Assembly (NCBI GenBank): GCA_024516155.1
Contig: JAJJXM010000103.1
Location: forward strand, 1 to 64,000
DNA length: 64,000 nt
Direction of reading: 5' to 3'
Source: Pyronema omphalodes
Lineage: Eukaryota; Ascomycota; Pezizomycetes; Pezizales; Pyronemataceae
Shown here: positions 25,525 to 36,800 of the stretch, one piece after another
Layout of the letters: each line of letters starts with the position of its first letter
Position numbering within the stretch: position 1 is the first letter of the stretch
Program-made: the position numbers and the translations under genes
Notes under the pieces: generated by a model
What the model saw: only the letters and a program-made list of their open reading frames with translations
The model's database searches: none
Told to the model about the DNA's origin: nothing

Positions 25525-26084
25525 TCACTCGGTATCTACTACGCTCAATGCGGTATAGTTCATCCCCATTAGGGTATGGCGTGCATAATAGAGCCTCGCT
25601 AGTGATGCATTCAAAAGTTCCGAGGGGGCCATGATCTCTGGGCAGGGAGGGGCTGGCTTTACTGTGTGCTGGTCAATTTTCTGTGTCAGCGCAACCACAG
25701 CAGCTTTGAGGGCTGCCGTTTCTGCTCTTGAGGCCAAATTTGCCTTGCGCAGTACAGTGTTCTCAGACAACACTGCCCCCATCTGCTTCAGGGCATCTTC
25801 AAACATATTGTTGAAGTGCTCGAGGTGTGAATCTGTACATTCATCCATCAGAGGTACTGTGGATATAACTCAGCATTTCTTTTGCATAAGATAGCTGTTT
25901 TCGCCAGGGCCGCATTTGCTGTTCGAACGACCTGCGAGAGTGAGACCTCATCATCGTCATCTCCATTGTTGCTTCCATCGAAAGTAGAATTGGTGTCATC
26001 GGGAGGAAGGTCTCCAAGTGCGTGAAAGGCGTTGCCTGATTGTTCCAGTCGTGCGGCATTGTTTGAGCGGTATTTCTGTGGCAT
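25525..26084 (-). pseudogene. Possible decayed hypothetical gene with coiled coil
   Basis: Two minus-strand open frames abut at about 25848. The upstream one (from 26084) starts MPQKYRSNNAARLEQSGN and has an acidic NNGDDDDEVS patch. The downstream one has a heptad-like segment (LSENTVLRKANLASRAETAA) that suggests a coiled coil. They differ by a frameshift and no good intron joins them. Amino-acid composition looks protein-like, but no family was recognised. It may be the tail of a transposase-type gene or a decayed cellular gene. Confidence 0.3.
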
Positions 26085-26875
26085 TTCGCTTGTTCAGGAA
26101 AGCCAAGAGGAATGGTAACTCTGGTTTTACGATAGAAAACGACGAAATCTACGTAAATCTCTCTGGAACTTCACAGAGATACGCAACCAAGTGCTGAGAG
26201 TGCGGATCCAATGGAAAAATCGGTGGTTTCGGTGCTCTTTCTGCAGAATGTAGGGTCGTCCAGTAAGAAAGGTGGGGGATGAAGGTAGACGACTGTGAGC
26301 GCCTCCCGGTGACGGAGCGGCAGCGGTCCTGGTTATGTCTCTTGTTACACCGCAATAGGGGTTACGCGAGAAGACCAAAGTGACACGTCACGGTCTCTGC
26401 ATATACCATGATCGCTGGCGTAAAATCTTTATTTATTCATTTTCCCTTCAAACAGACAACGGACACATACCACCATTGTATTCGTGAAGCCAAAGTGAGC
26501 GGGGGCACTTGGTGTGCAGGAAAACATTCTTGGCATTTACTTGCGGCTCAGATGGGTTTCAGGGGTTTGTAGGTATGACCCGGCGGTAATGCCCTATGCA
26601 ACGCTACACGACTAACTGGCAGCAATTCCGCCTCTGCATTCTGCAGGTAATTCACTTCATCCAAGTTGGTTAGCAGAAGCGTTCGACATCTGAATTTGTG
26701 TAAAATATTCTACGTGTTCGATAGCGACATGCTCTTGCAGAACCTGTGCTACAAAGCAAACAAGACTCGTAGAAGTTTTGCATTTCAGCCACATCTGATA
26801 ATATATCCAGTCAGGATCTACTTTTTCATATGCCTTGCACAGCTTTTTCAACATTTAGGTTATTGTCAAGGCGGC
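26085..26875. other. Region left of LINE-b1, no firm gene
   Basis: A minus-strand frame at 26657-26854 (MLKKLCKAYEKVDPDWIYYQ) has protein-like composition but is only 65 codons and has no partner exon that could be identified. Otherwise nothing seen. Confidence 0.35.
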
Positions 26876-26889
26876 TATTTGCTACAGAC
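26876..26889. repeat. Target-site duplication of LINE-b1 (left copy; right copy 33529-33542)
   Basis: TATTTGCTACAGAC occurs exactly at 26876-26889 and at 33529-33542, directly after the AAAT-repeat tail. A 14-bp direct repeat is typical of target-primed reverse transcription. Confidence 0.9.
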
Positions 26890-27225
26890 GTGACATACTT
26901 CAAGGCTGACACAACACCCCGAGTTCGACCCCCCCCCCCCCAGCTATCTCAACAACCACCCGGAAATCATCAGATTTTCGAGCGGATTCTTGAATAGCTC
27001 ACTCGATTTACCTACCCGAAGCCTCTCCAGACCCGGCACGCTCTTTTTCGTCGCGCAAGCGAGGTGAAAGAGAATCACGGCCCCTGAAGACGCCCCTCGG
27101 CACAGGCACAACGCGACTCCACCACAACCACAAAACAACAACCACTCGCTCGAACTCGTCTTCTCTTCTATCCCCTTTAACTCTATCGCTCCCTCAATCT
27201 CCCCTCCCAACTCCTTCGCGGCGAC

Positions 27226-29015
27226 ATGGCCCCACGCTCTGCTGCCCCCCGCAAAAAAACCCATTCCCCCCGACAAAATCAGCACGCCGAGCCTTAGCGC
27301 GAGCCAACACGCTAGCGCAGAGCCGCACTCCCAACCGACAACAATTGACGACATGAACCTCGACACTGATACTGACGTCAGCGACGAAGAAAACCGCGTC
27401 GCCTACACCAACCCCAGCTCGCCGTCCCTCCACCCCGCCGCAACCCACTCCTCAAAACCAACCGCCTGCCCCCACTGCGCCCAGAACTGGACACACAATC
27501 CACGTCCGCAATATCCAAGACTTTCCAACCCTCCCGGCAAAACGCTCCGCACCGTCTACCACCACTTCCACTGAAACTCCTCTCGTCTATGAACATGGTA
27601 TCCAGGCTTCCCTGCGCACCTTGGGAAATGAAACAGCAACCCCCGGACACACCAGCATCGCAGACCTGACAGCAATCGAACGAGTCATGGCCACAGTAAC
27701 CGCACATGCCGACGCCGCACGCCTCAACGACCATCGTACCACTCAACGCCTCAATAAAGCATTCAGCATCATGGATCGCGACAGAGCAACATTACGCAAG
27801 ATTGAAGAAGTGCTGCGCAAACTGCTGCCCTCCCACGAAATTCCTGAATCCACCGACCCTGCCCCTGACACTGAACCCCTGCCCACTGCCCAAACCGACG
27901 ATCTGGTCACCTACTGGAAGACCCGCTGTTTCGCTGCTGAAGAAGCGCTAGCCGAACACAATATCGCCGCCCCCCCCGCCATCCCCTTCCCCGTCCCCCA
28001 AGCAACTGCTGCCTGGACAGAACCTGATATCCCCAGAAAGCTCTTCAGCTCTGTTACCCAGACTGTCGCCACTCAGAAGTCCAAGACCCCATCCCAACCC
28101 AAAAAACCATCACCGAAACCTGCTGTCCCTCGCCCTGTTACTGTTTCCATCCCCTGCCCAGACCCAGAAAAACTCACACATGATGTCAATGCCCACCTCG
28201 GTGCTGCTACAAACCGTGCACTCCGGGAGGCAGACGCCCCTGACCACATGTCTGTTGTTACGGTGCGCCGCAACCAACTTGGAAACCTCACCCTCACGTT
28301 CTCCCCCAAAACTACCACTGAAGAAGTTACTGCCCACCTCAACACCCTTCAGGAGGCTGCCCAGTCAATCCACTACACCCTGCTTGCACCCCGAGTTGCC
28401 GAAAAGTGGTTCAAACTTACGGTACACAGCATCCCACTTGACTCCTACCCCGACACCCCTGATGGTATGCAAGCTCTCCAATCTGAGATTGAGCGCAACC
28501 ATGACATCCAGCTCGCCCAACCCCCCCGATACATAACCCACCCTGACAAGCGCATTGGCAAGGCTGCATCAAGCGTTATGATCGCCCTTAAGACCAATGA
28601 GGATGCACAAAGGCTGAAGAGAACCAAGGTTATTGTACGCTATGAGCAGAGGAAGGTCACTGAGTATCACTCAGCCCGCCCCACCGACCAATGCCGTCGC
28701 TGCCTTACCTTTGGACACCACCATGCCGTCTGCCCCTCCATTTCCCACCCCACCTGTGCCCTTTGTGCCGGGCCACATTCCACCGACCTACATCAATGTG
28801 CTGAATGTCCGACCAAGACTGGACGGCTATGCCCCCATGTCAATGTCAAATGCAGAAACTGCACTGATTCAAACCAAGATGACACAGCTCACCCTGCATT
28901 CCACCCCAAATGCCCCTCCCGCCTGGAAGTCATAAGAACTGTCTGGCAAAGAACAAAAACCGCCCACAAGCCCTCTGACCTACCCTCTGACACCAATATG
29001 ACCACCGATGAGTAA
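27226..29015 (+). pseudogene. LINE-b1 ORF1: gag-like protein with two N-terminal frameshifts
   Basis: The start by comparison with LINE-b2 is ATG 27226 (MAPRSAAPRKK). One extra A in the A run at about 27252, and another in GAAGAAAACC at about 27390, shift the frame twice; from about 27400 to the stop at 29015 the frame is open. The C-terminal half has CRRCLTFGHHHAVC (C-x2-C-x4-H-x4-C) and a second Cys/His cluster (CALCAGPHSTDLHQC, then CPHVNVKCRNC). The gag-like protein is expected to bind element RNA. The stop overlaps the ORF2 start (ATGAGTAA). A shorter product could start at about 27621. Confidence 0.85.
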
Positions 29016-32000
29016 TCACAACTCTTCCGCGGCAACCCTACGAATAATATCCCACAACATTAATAGAAGCACCATAGCCCTTAACTCCCTTTTGAACTCT
29101 GCTGGCAAGACCGCAGACATCATTCTGATACAGGAAGCTGATATCAAAAACCCCACATATGCCACAACACACCCAGATTTCCTTCTCCTTATACCCCCAG
29201 CAAACAACCGCACAGTTGTCAGAACGATGGCGTACATTTCGAAACTAAACCCTCACTTACATGTTACTCCACGCCCTGATATCTGTGCGGACCCGGATCT
29301 CCAGATCCTTGAAGTACACACCCCCCTCATTCCCACTTTTTACCTACTTAACATTTACAACGAATGGGAACAAGATTCCAAACAATACACACTCCCACGC
29401 TCATTTACCCCACTCACCCTGCCCCACCGCTGCGTCCTGACAGGTGACATGAATGCCCATCATGCACTGTGGAACTCCCATCTCACAAGGATGACACGCG
29501 CGGACGAGCTGGTTTACCTGATTGAAGAAGCAGGCTGGCACCTAGCTAACACACCAGACACACCAACATACCACTACCGCAATGGCCACGGATCCTCCGT
29601 CCTGGACCTGACACTCTCTACACCCTCAATGGCGAACGAAGTACGGAACTGGGCAGTCGATGAGGAAGCGGCAACAGGTTCAGATCATGAGGTCATCCGG
29701 TTCCAAATACAGTCGCAACACCCAGATGTTGAGCTTTCCAACCCCAAACCACGACTGAACTGGAAAAAGACCAACTGGGATGAATTTGCTGCCATCCTCA
29801 TGCGACTCGCATCTTCCCTCCGACCCCGGTGGTCACACTTGCAAAGTAATCCTACTACCATTAACCTGGATGAATGGGCCGCCTCCCTTCAACAAACAAT
29901 AGCCACAGCAGCCGAGCAATCTACTCCAGCCATCGAACATTCCCCCAGATCCAAACGCTGGTGGACCGACAATCTAGCAACCACCAGGAAAGAAATGAAC
30001 CAGGCTCAAAGGGTCTGGAAGCGCACAAGGCACCCAGATGACCACGCCCAGTTCAAAAGCAAACGTAACCACCACTTCCGGGCAGTCCGACATGCAAAAG
30101 ACAGCCTATGGAAGGAGTACCTGTCTCAAGCAAAAGGAGCTGACATATGGGCTGCCTTCCGCTACACTAACCCTCGCCGCGCCCAGCTCACCCCGCCAAT
30201 CACAGACACAACTACACAACCCAACGCCCTCCGAACAGACTTTGCCGGCAAAGTTCAAGCCTTTCAGGCCCTCTTTCCCCCCCCACCAGACGCCCCCCCT
30301 CAACCCCACCAGAACAACAGAACCCCAATCGAATGGAACACGTTCTCGGAAGCCGAAGTCAAATCGGCCATCTTCACCTCAGCACCGAAGAAGGCCCCTG
30401 GCCCAGATGGCATTCCATTCTTGTGCCTTCGACAAGCCTACACTACCGTCCCGGAAGATTTTCACCGTCTATACGCAACCCTTGGCAGAGTTGGATATCA
30501 ACCACGCTGCTGGAGACAGGCTACTACAGTGGTGATACCAAAGCCAAACAAACCTGACTACAGCTCTGTGAAGGCCTATCGCCCGATCGCGCTGCTAAAC
30601 TGCATGGGAAAGATTTTAGAAAAGCTAATGGCGACACGTCTAGGACAACTAGCAGAAACACACCACATCCTCCACCGAGATCAAATTGGAGGGCGACCCA
30701 AGCGATCAGCCATTGATGCAGCAATGGCCCTGACACACGATGTTGAGGTTGGCCACAAAAACAAACTCATAACCTCAGCCCTATTCCTCGATGTCAGAGG
30801 TGCATTCGACAATGTATCCGCCACACGCCTCCTCGCTACAATGACATCTCTGGGATGCCCACTGCCTACAGTATCTTGGTGCGCATCCTTCCTGCAGGAC
30901 AGAACCACAGCCCTGTCCTTCGACGGACACACCGACGAACAACGAGCCACCCGAACCGGTATCCCCCAGGGATCACCCGCCTCACCAATCCTGTTCCTCC
31001 TATACCTGCGACCGCTCTTCGACAATCTATCATCAATCCACCCCAGCATCTGGACACCCAGCTACATCGACGACGTCGCTCTAGTCACACAGGGTACATC
31101 CAGAGAATCTAACTCAAGGGCCCTTGAGAAGGCCGCAGAAACAGCTTTCGAATGGGCCGACAACAACGCTGTGGCATTCGACGACTCCAAGTCAGAACTC
31201 CTCCACTTCCACAGATCGCAAAAAGACAACACCACCCCTCAGACATGTGTCAGACTTCCCAACGGCACGATAGTCCAACCAGGCACAAAAGGCGGAAAGA
31301 AAGATGTGGTCCGGTGGATTGGTATCCACTTTGATAGAAAACTTTCCTTTGTTCACCATGTAAATACTAGACTGACAGCCGCATCCAGGTCCTTTAACGC
31401 CCTAAGAAGCCTTGTGCGATATGAAACTGGTCTGTCCCCCTCCGCTACAAGAACACTTTACCGTGCATGTGTCCAATCCAGATCCGACTTCGGTTCAGAG
31501 ATATGGTGGTCAAATCAGAAAACGCTGGAATCCAAGCTACAACGACAACAGAACACCGCCCTACGCAAAATCCTCAACGCCTTCACATCAACCCCAATTA
31601 TGGCCCTGCACAACGAAGCAGCCCTCCCACCCGTTAAGATCAGACTCAACAACAAGAAACGAAAATATGCCCTCAGACTCCTCTCCCTGCCCCCTACCCA
31701 CCCCGTCATTTCCCGCTGCCCCTCTTCCTACCCAACCCCAGGCCACTTTGAACACGCCATCATGTCCTCCAACGAGTATGACTGTGACTGGCATGGTCAC
31801 ACGCGCCCCCCGTCCCGTCTCACAAGCATCCTCACTCTGATGAGACCATGGCTATCCCCCACTAGCACAGTTGAGAACACGGCACAACCAGACCCCTCAA
31901 TATGGAAACCACCCCCTCTGACAACAACCATCTCCACGAGCGAGAAGGAGGACGCAGCTACTGAACACCTTGCACTCCTACACTCCCTCAGAACAACACC

Positions 32001-33000
32001 CAACGCAATCGTGGTATACACGGATGGCTCCCAACTCAATGACAGAACCGGAGCTAGCTTTTTCATTCCCTACGGCCTCGACAAACAAATACAGGCCCTT
32101 ATCCCCATGTCCGACACAAACGAAGTCTTTGACGCGGAACTACAAGCCATCTCAGAAAGCCTACTCTCCTGCGCCACACACCTTCGACGCCTCCACCTCC
32201 ACAACCGCCAGATACACATCTTCACCGACAACCAGGCAGCCATCATCCGCTCCTCTCACCTCTCGCCAGGCCCAGGACGGGAAACTGCCGGCATCATCCA
32301 CCACACCTGTCAAACCCTCCTCACACGAACCAACTCCACAGTGCACCTTCACTGGGTACCAGGCCATACCGACATTGCAGGAAACGATGAAGCAGATCGC
32401 CTGGCAAAATTGGCAACTGAAAGAAACCCCCTACCGAACTCGACAATCTCCCTGTCATGGCTGCGACGCCGCATCCATGAAGCTCACATCCATGATTGGG
32501 TCACCTGGTACACCTCATCCACCCGCCCAAAGACATACGATGCACCATTCAAGCGGAAGCTTGATGAAGCGTACACATCAGTGCCCCGAAAGATATCCAC
32601 GGCGATACTGGGCCTCCGAACAGGACATGGTTACTTTCTCAACAGCCTGGCACACCCCCCCTCCGAACAATACCCCTCCCGCTCATGCACATGCCCCCTC
32701 CACCCACCTCAAACCCCACGCCACCTGATCCTGGCCTGCCCCAAATTTACCTCCCACCGTATTAACCTCCGCCACCAACTTAAACTACCACGGCACCGAC
32801 AACTACAACTCAAGATGATCCTCCACACGCCACACGGAATTCAAGCCCTGACCACTATTATCTCTGACACGAAGCTCGCAACTGCGGAATGGGCACACAC
32901 ACAGTTAAGTACCCCTGTAGCGGAGAGACACTCACCAGAACACAGATTCACAATGGCAGATTGGGGTACGTTAACTGACCCTGATGAAGAACACCTGTAA
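29008..33000 (+). CDS. LINE-b1 ORF2: endonuclease-reverse transcriptase-RNase H, 1330 aa
   Basis: Intact. The N-terminal AP endonuclease (about 1-240) shows IILIQEADI, LTGDMNAHHALW and GSDHEVIRF; it nicks target DNA. The reverse transcriptase (about 440-760) shows DQIGGRPKRSAIDAAMAL, motif A FLDVRGAFDNV (Asp near 595), RTGIPQGSPASPILFLLYL and catalytic YIDD near 686. RNase H (about 1000-1140) shows VVYTDGSQLNDRTG, EVFDAELQAI, IFTDNQAAI and HWVPGHTDIAGNDEADRLAK. The C terminus has a zinc-type CTCPLHPPQ...H...C motif. Translation probably follows ORF1 by reinitiation, because the ATG lies inside the overlap ATGAGTAA. All expected catalytic residues appear present, so this copy may supply activity in trans. 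Confidence 0.95.
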   Translation: MSNHNSSAATLRIISHNINRSTIALNSLLNSAGKTADIILIQEADIKNPTYATTHPDFLLLIPPANNRTVVRTMAYISKLNPHLHVTPRPDICADPDLQILEVHTPLIPTFYLLNIYNEWEQDSKQYTLPRSFTPLTLPHRCVLTGDMNAHHALWNSHLTRMTRADELVYLIEEAGWHLANTPDTPTYHYRNGHGSSVLDLTLSTPSMANEVRNWAVDEEAATGSDHEVIRFQIQSQHPDVELSNPKPRLNWKKTNWDEFAAILMRLASSLRPRWSHLQSNPTTINLDEWAASLQQTIATAAEQSTPAIEHSPRSKRWWTDNLATTRKEMNQAQRVWKRTRHPDDHAQFKSKRNHHFRAVRHAKDSLWKEYLSQAKGADIWAAFRYTNPRRAQLTPPITDTTTQPNALRTDFAGKVQAFQALFPPPPDAPPQPHQNNRTPIEWNTFSEAEVKSAIFTSAPKKAPGPDGIPFLCLRQAYTTVPEDFHRLYATLGRVGYQPRCWRQATTVVIPKPNKPDYSSVKAYRPIALLNCMGKILEKLMATRLGQLAETHHILHRDQIGGRPKRSAIDAAMALTHDVEVGHKNKLITSALFLDVRGAFDNVSATRLLATMTSLGCPLPTVSWCASFLQDRTTALSFDGHTDEQRATRTGIPQGSPASPILFLLYLRPLFDNLSSIHPSIWTPSYIDDVALVTQGTSRESNSRALEKAAETAFEWADNNAVAFDDSKSELLHFHRSQKDNTTPQTCVRLPNGTIVQPGTKGGKKDVVRWIGIHFDRKLSFVHHVNTRLTAASRSFNALRSLVRYETGLSPSATRTLYRACVQSRSDFGSEIWWSNQKTLESKLQRQQNTALRKILNAFTSTPIMALHNEAALPPVKIRLNNKKRKYALRLLSLPPTHPVISRCPSSYPTPGHFEHAIMSSNEYDCDWHGHTRPPSRLTSILTLMRPWLSPTSTVENTAQPDPSIWKPPPLTTTISTSEKEDAATEHLALLHSLRTTPNAIVVYTDGSQLNDRTGASFFIPYGLDKQIQALIPMSDTNEVFDAELQAISESLLSCATHLRRLHLHNRQIHIFTDNQAAIIRSSHLSPGPGRETAGIIHHTCQTLLTRTNSTVHLHWVPGHTDIAGNDEADRLAKLATERNPLPNSTISLSWLRRRIHEAHIHDWVTWYTSSTRPKTYDAPFKRKLDEAYTSVPRKISTAILGLRTGHGYFLNSLAHPPSEQYPSRSCTCPLHPPQTPRHLILACPKFTSHRINLRHQLKLPRHRQLQLKMILHTPHGIQALTTIISDTKLATAEWAHTQLSTPVAERHSPEHRFTMADWGTLTDPDEEHL

Positions 33001-33504
33001 AAAAAAAAAAAAAAAAAAAAAAACGAGAAGAAAAAACACCAGAATGTATTTAAACCAGAAGCAAACTGTCGATAGGACAGGACAAAGATGGATTCGAAGA
33101 AGGGAGGATTTGCTACATTTTCTAACTTTTCTTTTACACTATGTTTTCCTTTGTATCACGAATGACGAAAAGGGAGAGGAGAGATGGGAAAGTCAAGGAG
33201 CCGGGGATGGGTGTGTTTCTGTATTTTCTCATTTCCTTTGTTTTCCTTTACTTTTCTTATTATTATCAGAGTTTCAGGCGGTAGAAACTGGGGAAGGATG
33301 GAGGAAAGATACTGGAGCAAACAGGGCTCACGGACACAACGACGAGATGGACAGACACAGACAGAAAGACAGAGGCGACTACTGCCAGAAACTTAGATAG
33401 ACCGCTCTGGGGCGTACCCAGTGGCCATTGGAGTCACTCCCGATGGTCAGCATTGTACCTTAAAGTAGTACCCGCCATAACCTTACGGTTGCAAGCGTGT
33501 ATGA

Positions 33505-33528
33505 CAAATAAATAAATAAATAAATAAA
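33505..33528 (+). repeat. AAAT-repeat tail of LINE-b1
   Basis: Tandem AAAT units end the element directly before the right target duplication. It differs from the TCAAA tail of LINE-a. Confidence 0.85.
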
Positions 33529-33869
33529 TATTTGCTACAGACAGCCGAGGATACTCGTGGATATAGCTATATTCTACCAGCGTTCGTATCTATTGTACAT
33601 CTAGGCATACTTCACAACATGCAGGTCAATTTCCATTGTGCTTCTAGCGATGCCGTTCGACACACCCGTTGGTATCTGATATGTCTCTGAGAATTGTTTA
33701 AATGGTGCTTATTGCGCAGTTACGATTTGCGAATAGTTCGACCCTCTCCGAGAACAATTTCTGACCGCCATTTAACAGCGTTCCTATAATTGACTGACGA
33801 CCGGCCTCAGGATCATAGACCCAAGCTCGACAGCAGAGCGCTTGGAGGACCGCACGTTTTCTTCACGTG

Positions 33870-36800
33870 ATGGCGGCGGTAACTGCTGCATGGATGATGA
33901 GGGCTGCCGAGATGTGGCTGTTTGCCACAGCGGTAGCGGCAGCAGCCCCACCCGCAGCATCGACCTCATATACACCTGGGAACAGTAGCACTGCAACCAA
34001 CGAAGCGGAGCTTTCCAACAACCTGATCTCTGATCTTGCCCCTCTTCTTGCATTATTTGGCGAAAGGTATACTGCTACACAAATCCGTTCTTGATATAAC
34101 GGAGCATGATAACTTATAATCTCAGATTTACCCAACAGTTCCTGGTAAGAATATTCGATAACGAATCACATCTTCAGCCGAACTAAGCATTCACAGAGCT
34201 TCTCAACATCATCGGTCGACTCACTTCTCTTCGCGCTCGCCCCTCTCGGAATCATCACAGCCATAGTCGGTGCCATCAGGGTCGCGGGCCCCTCGTGGCT
34301 CCGAGCTTTAGTAGGCCGAGCCAGAGAGACACGTGCCACGGCAGAAGTTGAGCTGATGTCCTCGACCTCCCATGAAGGTATGACTGTCTGCCACCATGAA
34401 GATGATGTTAATAGCTTTGTAGTCTGTGAAATCTGGAATGGTGAGGCCATCGTACGGGTGATAGGCACTCCCACAATAGTTGAGCTCCTCTATTTTGAGG
34501 GGCTACCTCCCAGATGGAATGAGCTGAATCGAAAGCATGCTAGCCAAAACGCATCTCAGGAGCCCACAGAATACGATGCCAATGTGAAATTTGAGTCGAT
34601 GAGGACTTCCCAGATCTTTACTTTAGAGGAAGCGATACTAAAGAATCTCGTGATTAAATCTGACCGTAGTAGATGCCACACGTACACAAAGTCCTACCAA
34701 CTAACACTGTATAGATCCTAATAGTAATTGGCCCCTGGATCTGTTCCAGAAGTTCTTCCCGCTAGATCAAGAAAGTTTTCCTGCAAGCAAAGCCCCCCAC
34801 AACCCTCAAGGAAATGCACCATCAGAGCTTGAGAGGGGGTTATCCAATGCCAACACCGTGAACCATTTGCTCAGTGGCGATGTCTTGAACGCCTATCAAA
34901 TGGCCAACCTGCACTCACATACAAATACAACAAGAGCACCAAATATTTCCCTCAATCTGGCAGCCTCGAGAAGCGCTTCTGAACTCTATATCGCTACCAT
35001 TTTTGGATTTTGCCTGCAATCGATACTGATACTCGGTCAAATATATTTCTTTGTACCTTTGGGGTGGGGGTCCATGCAGGATAGTGTTTTCAATAGTAAG
35101 TACCTGTCGCTCCTGTTTATGAGTTGTTCGATTTCACCATGCGTATATGCTGGCTTCTAACTACTCAGTCATGGCCGCTGTAGGAACGGTTTATCTGGCT
35201 TTTGGCATGTTTGCCTGCGCTGCTGTGATTGACCGAAGCACAACCGAGAAGATCTACCAGAAGAGCAACGATATAAAAGAGGCTAAACTTTATCTGCTTT
35301 GGTACGTTGCCCATGTAGTGTGTCATGAAAAACTGCAATACTTTTGTCATTGAAGTCAACTGAAATATTACAGGTTACAACGTGGCCAACTGATCACTGA
35401 CCAGACCTCTGTGTCGTATGCCATAATCGCGGAAGATCCTGCCCAAGAAATATGGACCTCGAGCCGGCAAACATTTGGTGCAATCAGAATCTCACTTGTT
35501 ACCATAGGAACGTTTTTAAGCATTTCTGGCTTCATCCTACAGTTTGTAGGTCTAAGAAACATCAATTGGGCCACCTCGGTTGCTCAACTGGCAGTCACCA
35601 TGCTCATGACAGGCGTGCGAGCTCTCATTCGTCGAAGATTGTCGAAGAAACCGTTGACTGTGAGTTTGCCGAAGGAATTTGAGCTTGAATGGTTGGCAAG
35701 TGCAATCTTGGCAAATCAGGAAGCATTTGGAAGTCACTACAGTGGCCTCAGAGCTATGAAACAGCAAGATCACCATTGGACAAATCAAAAATGGGCGAAC
35801 ACCCTCGGACTGAATCGTCTCAGGCGAGGGGCTCCGATGATGTCAGAGGAGGTCGGCGATGACATGTTGAAACCACCGACATTAAGAGTGATTACCGGTG
35901 GCATTTCACATCAGTGTACATCTCCATGTCTTCCTGGACTAGAGAACGCGATGAAGGTTATCCGAATCCGGCAGCGTTTGGGTCGACTTACAAAGTGGCG
36001 AAATCAGGCTTCCAGTGCCGCAGTATCTCTTGCGAATTCGATGGAGTTGGTTTTGAATAAACTGCTTCAGAAGAGTACCGAATCGTTTACATGGGGTATT
36101 AATGTCTATTTTGAGGGCAAGACACAACGAGTACATCTAAACATTGAGAAAGAGGATGGGAGATTTCGTGTCACTTTAGCAGAAATCGAGAGCCTTCTTT
36201 CTCTGTGGCTGCAGCATGTCTACCTTCAAGAACAACAAGAAGAGGCCCGGAAAAAAGACGGAAATGAGGAAGAAAGCGACAGCAGATGGGACAATATCCG
36301 GTTGGAACGGGAAACCGCTAAACAGAATCTTCGAATTCTAGGTCAGAACATCAGTTCACTTCGACAAGACCTCAAGTGGTGGTTACCAATTGACAGTACG
36401 ACGGCCGTACGCATCGGTAAAGGCAAACAACAGCAAGATGGATCAACTGATTCTGGACCGGAGCACTCACATTACAGCATTAGCCATCATAGAATCATCG
36501 GGTTCAGCGGAACTGAAGATGCTATCCCTGAATCTGAATCTGTCACGGTTGACTTCGAACGTTCTGTCTCCTCCGACCAAGAGGATGGAGCCACCGTGGA
36601 CCAGACCCGACCGGGGCATACCGATAACACAGAGACCGACGACCATCCTTTTCGCGCCGTCATATCTACAACGGAACGGGAGCTCTTATTCGCACAGCAT
36701 ATTTTCACTGCTTTCATGTGGGAAATTGCCCCAATGATTACTCGCATCCGCGGTGCCACTAAGACATCCCAAATCATGGCAAATGTCCCCACTGCTTGGC

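Larger units (their letters stand above)
26890..33528 (+). mobile_element. LINE-b1: near-complete Tad1-like LINE
   Basis: A 6.64-kb insertion bounded by a 14-bp target duplication and ending in AAATAAATAAAT repeats. Homology to LINE-b2 begins at 26916 (ACCCCGAGTTCGA, then a run of 13 C); the 25 nt before that are private to this copy. From 26916/39261 to 32427/44770 the two copies align with only two single-base indels plus scattered substitutions. ORF2 is full length. A run of 23 A follows the ORF2 stop (33001-33023), and a roughly 480-nt 3' region follows. Confidence 0.95.

Noticed and set aside
25380..25550. GAGTGAT repeats as the ends of a defined DNA transposon
   Set aside because: Copies are short and imperfect, in mixed orientation, and no duplication or transposase was found.
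26916..26941. GAGTTCGACCCC at the 5' end of LINE-b resembles a tRNA T-loop
   Set aside because: No A box or cloverleaf upstream, and the following run of 13 C cannot form an acceptor stem; it is part of the element's 5' end.
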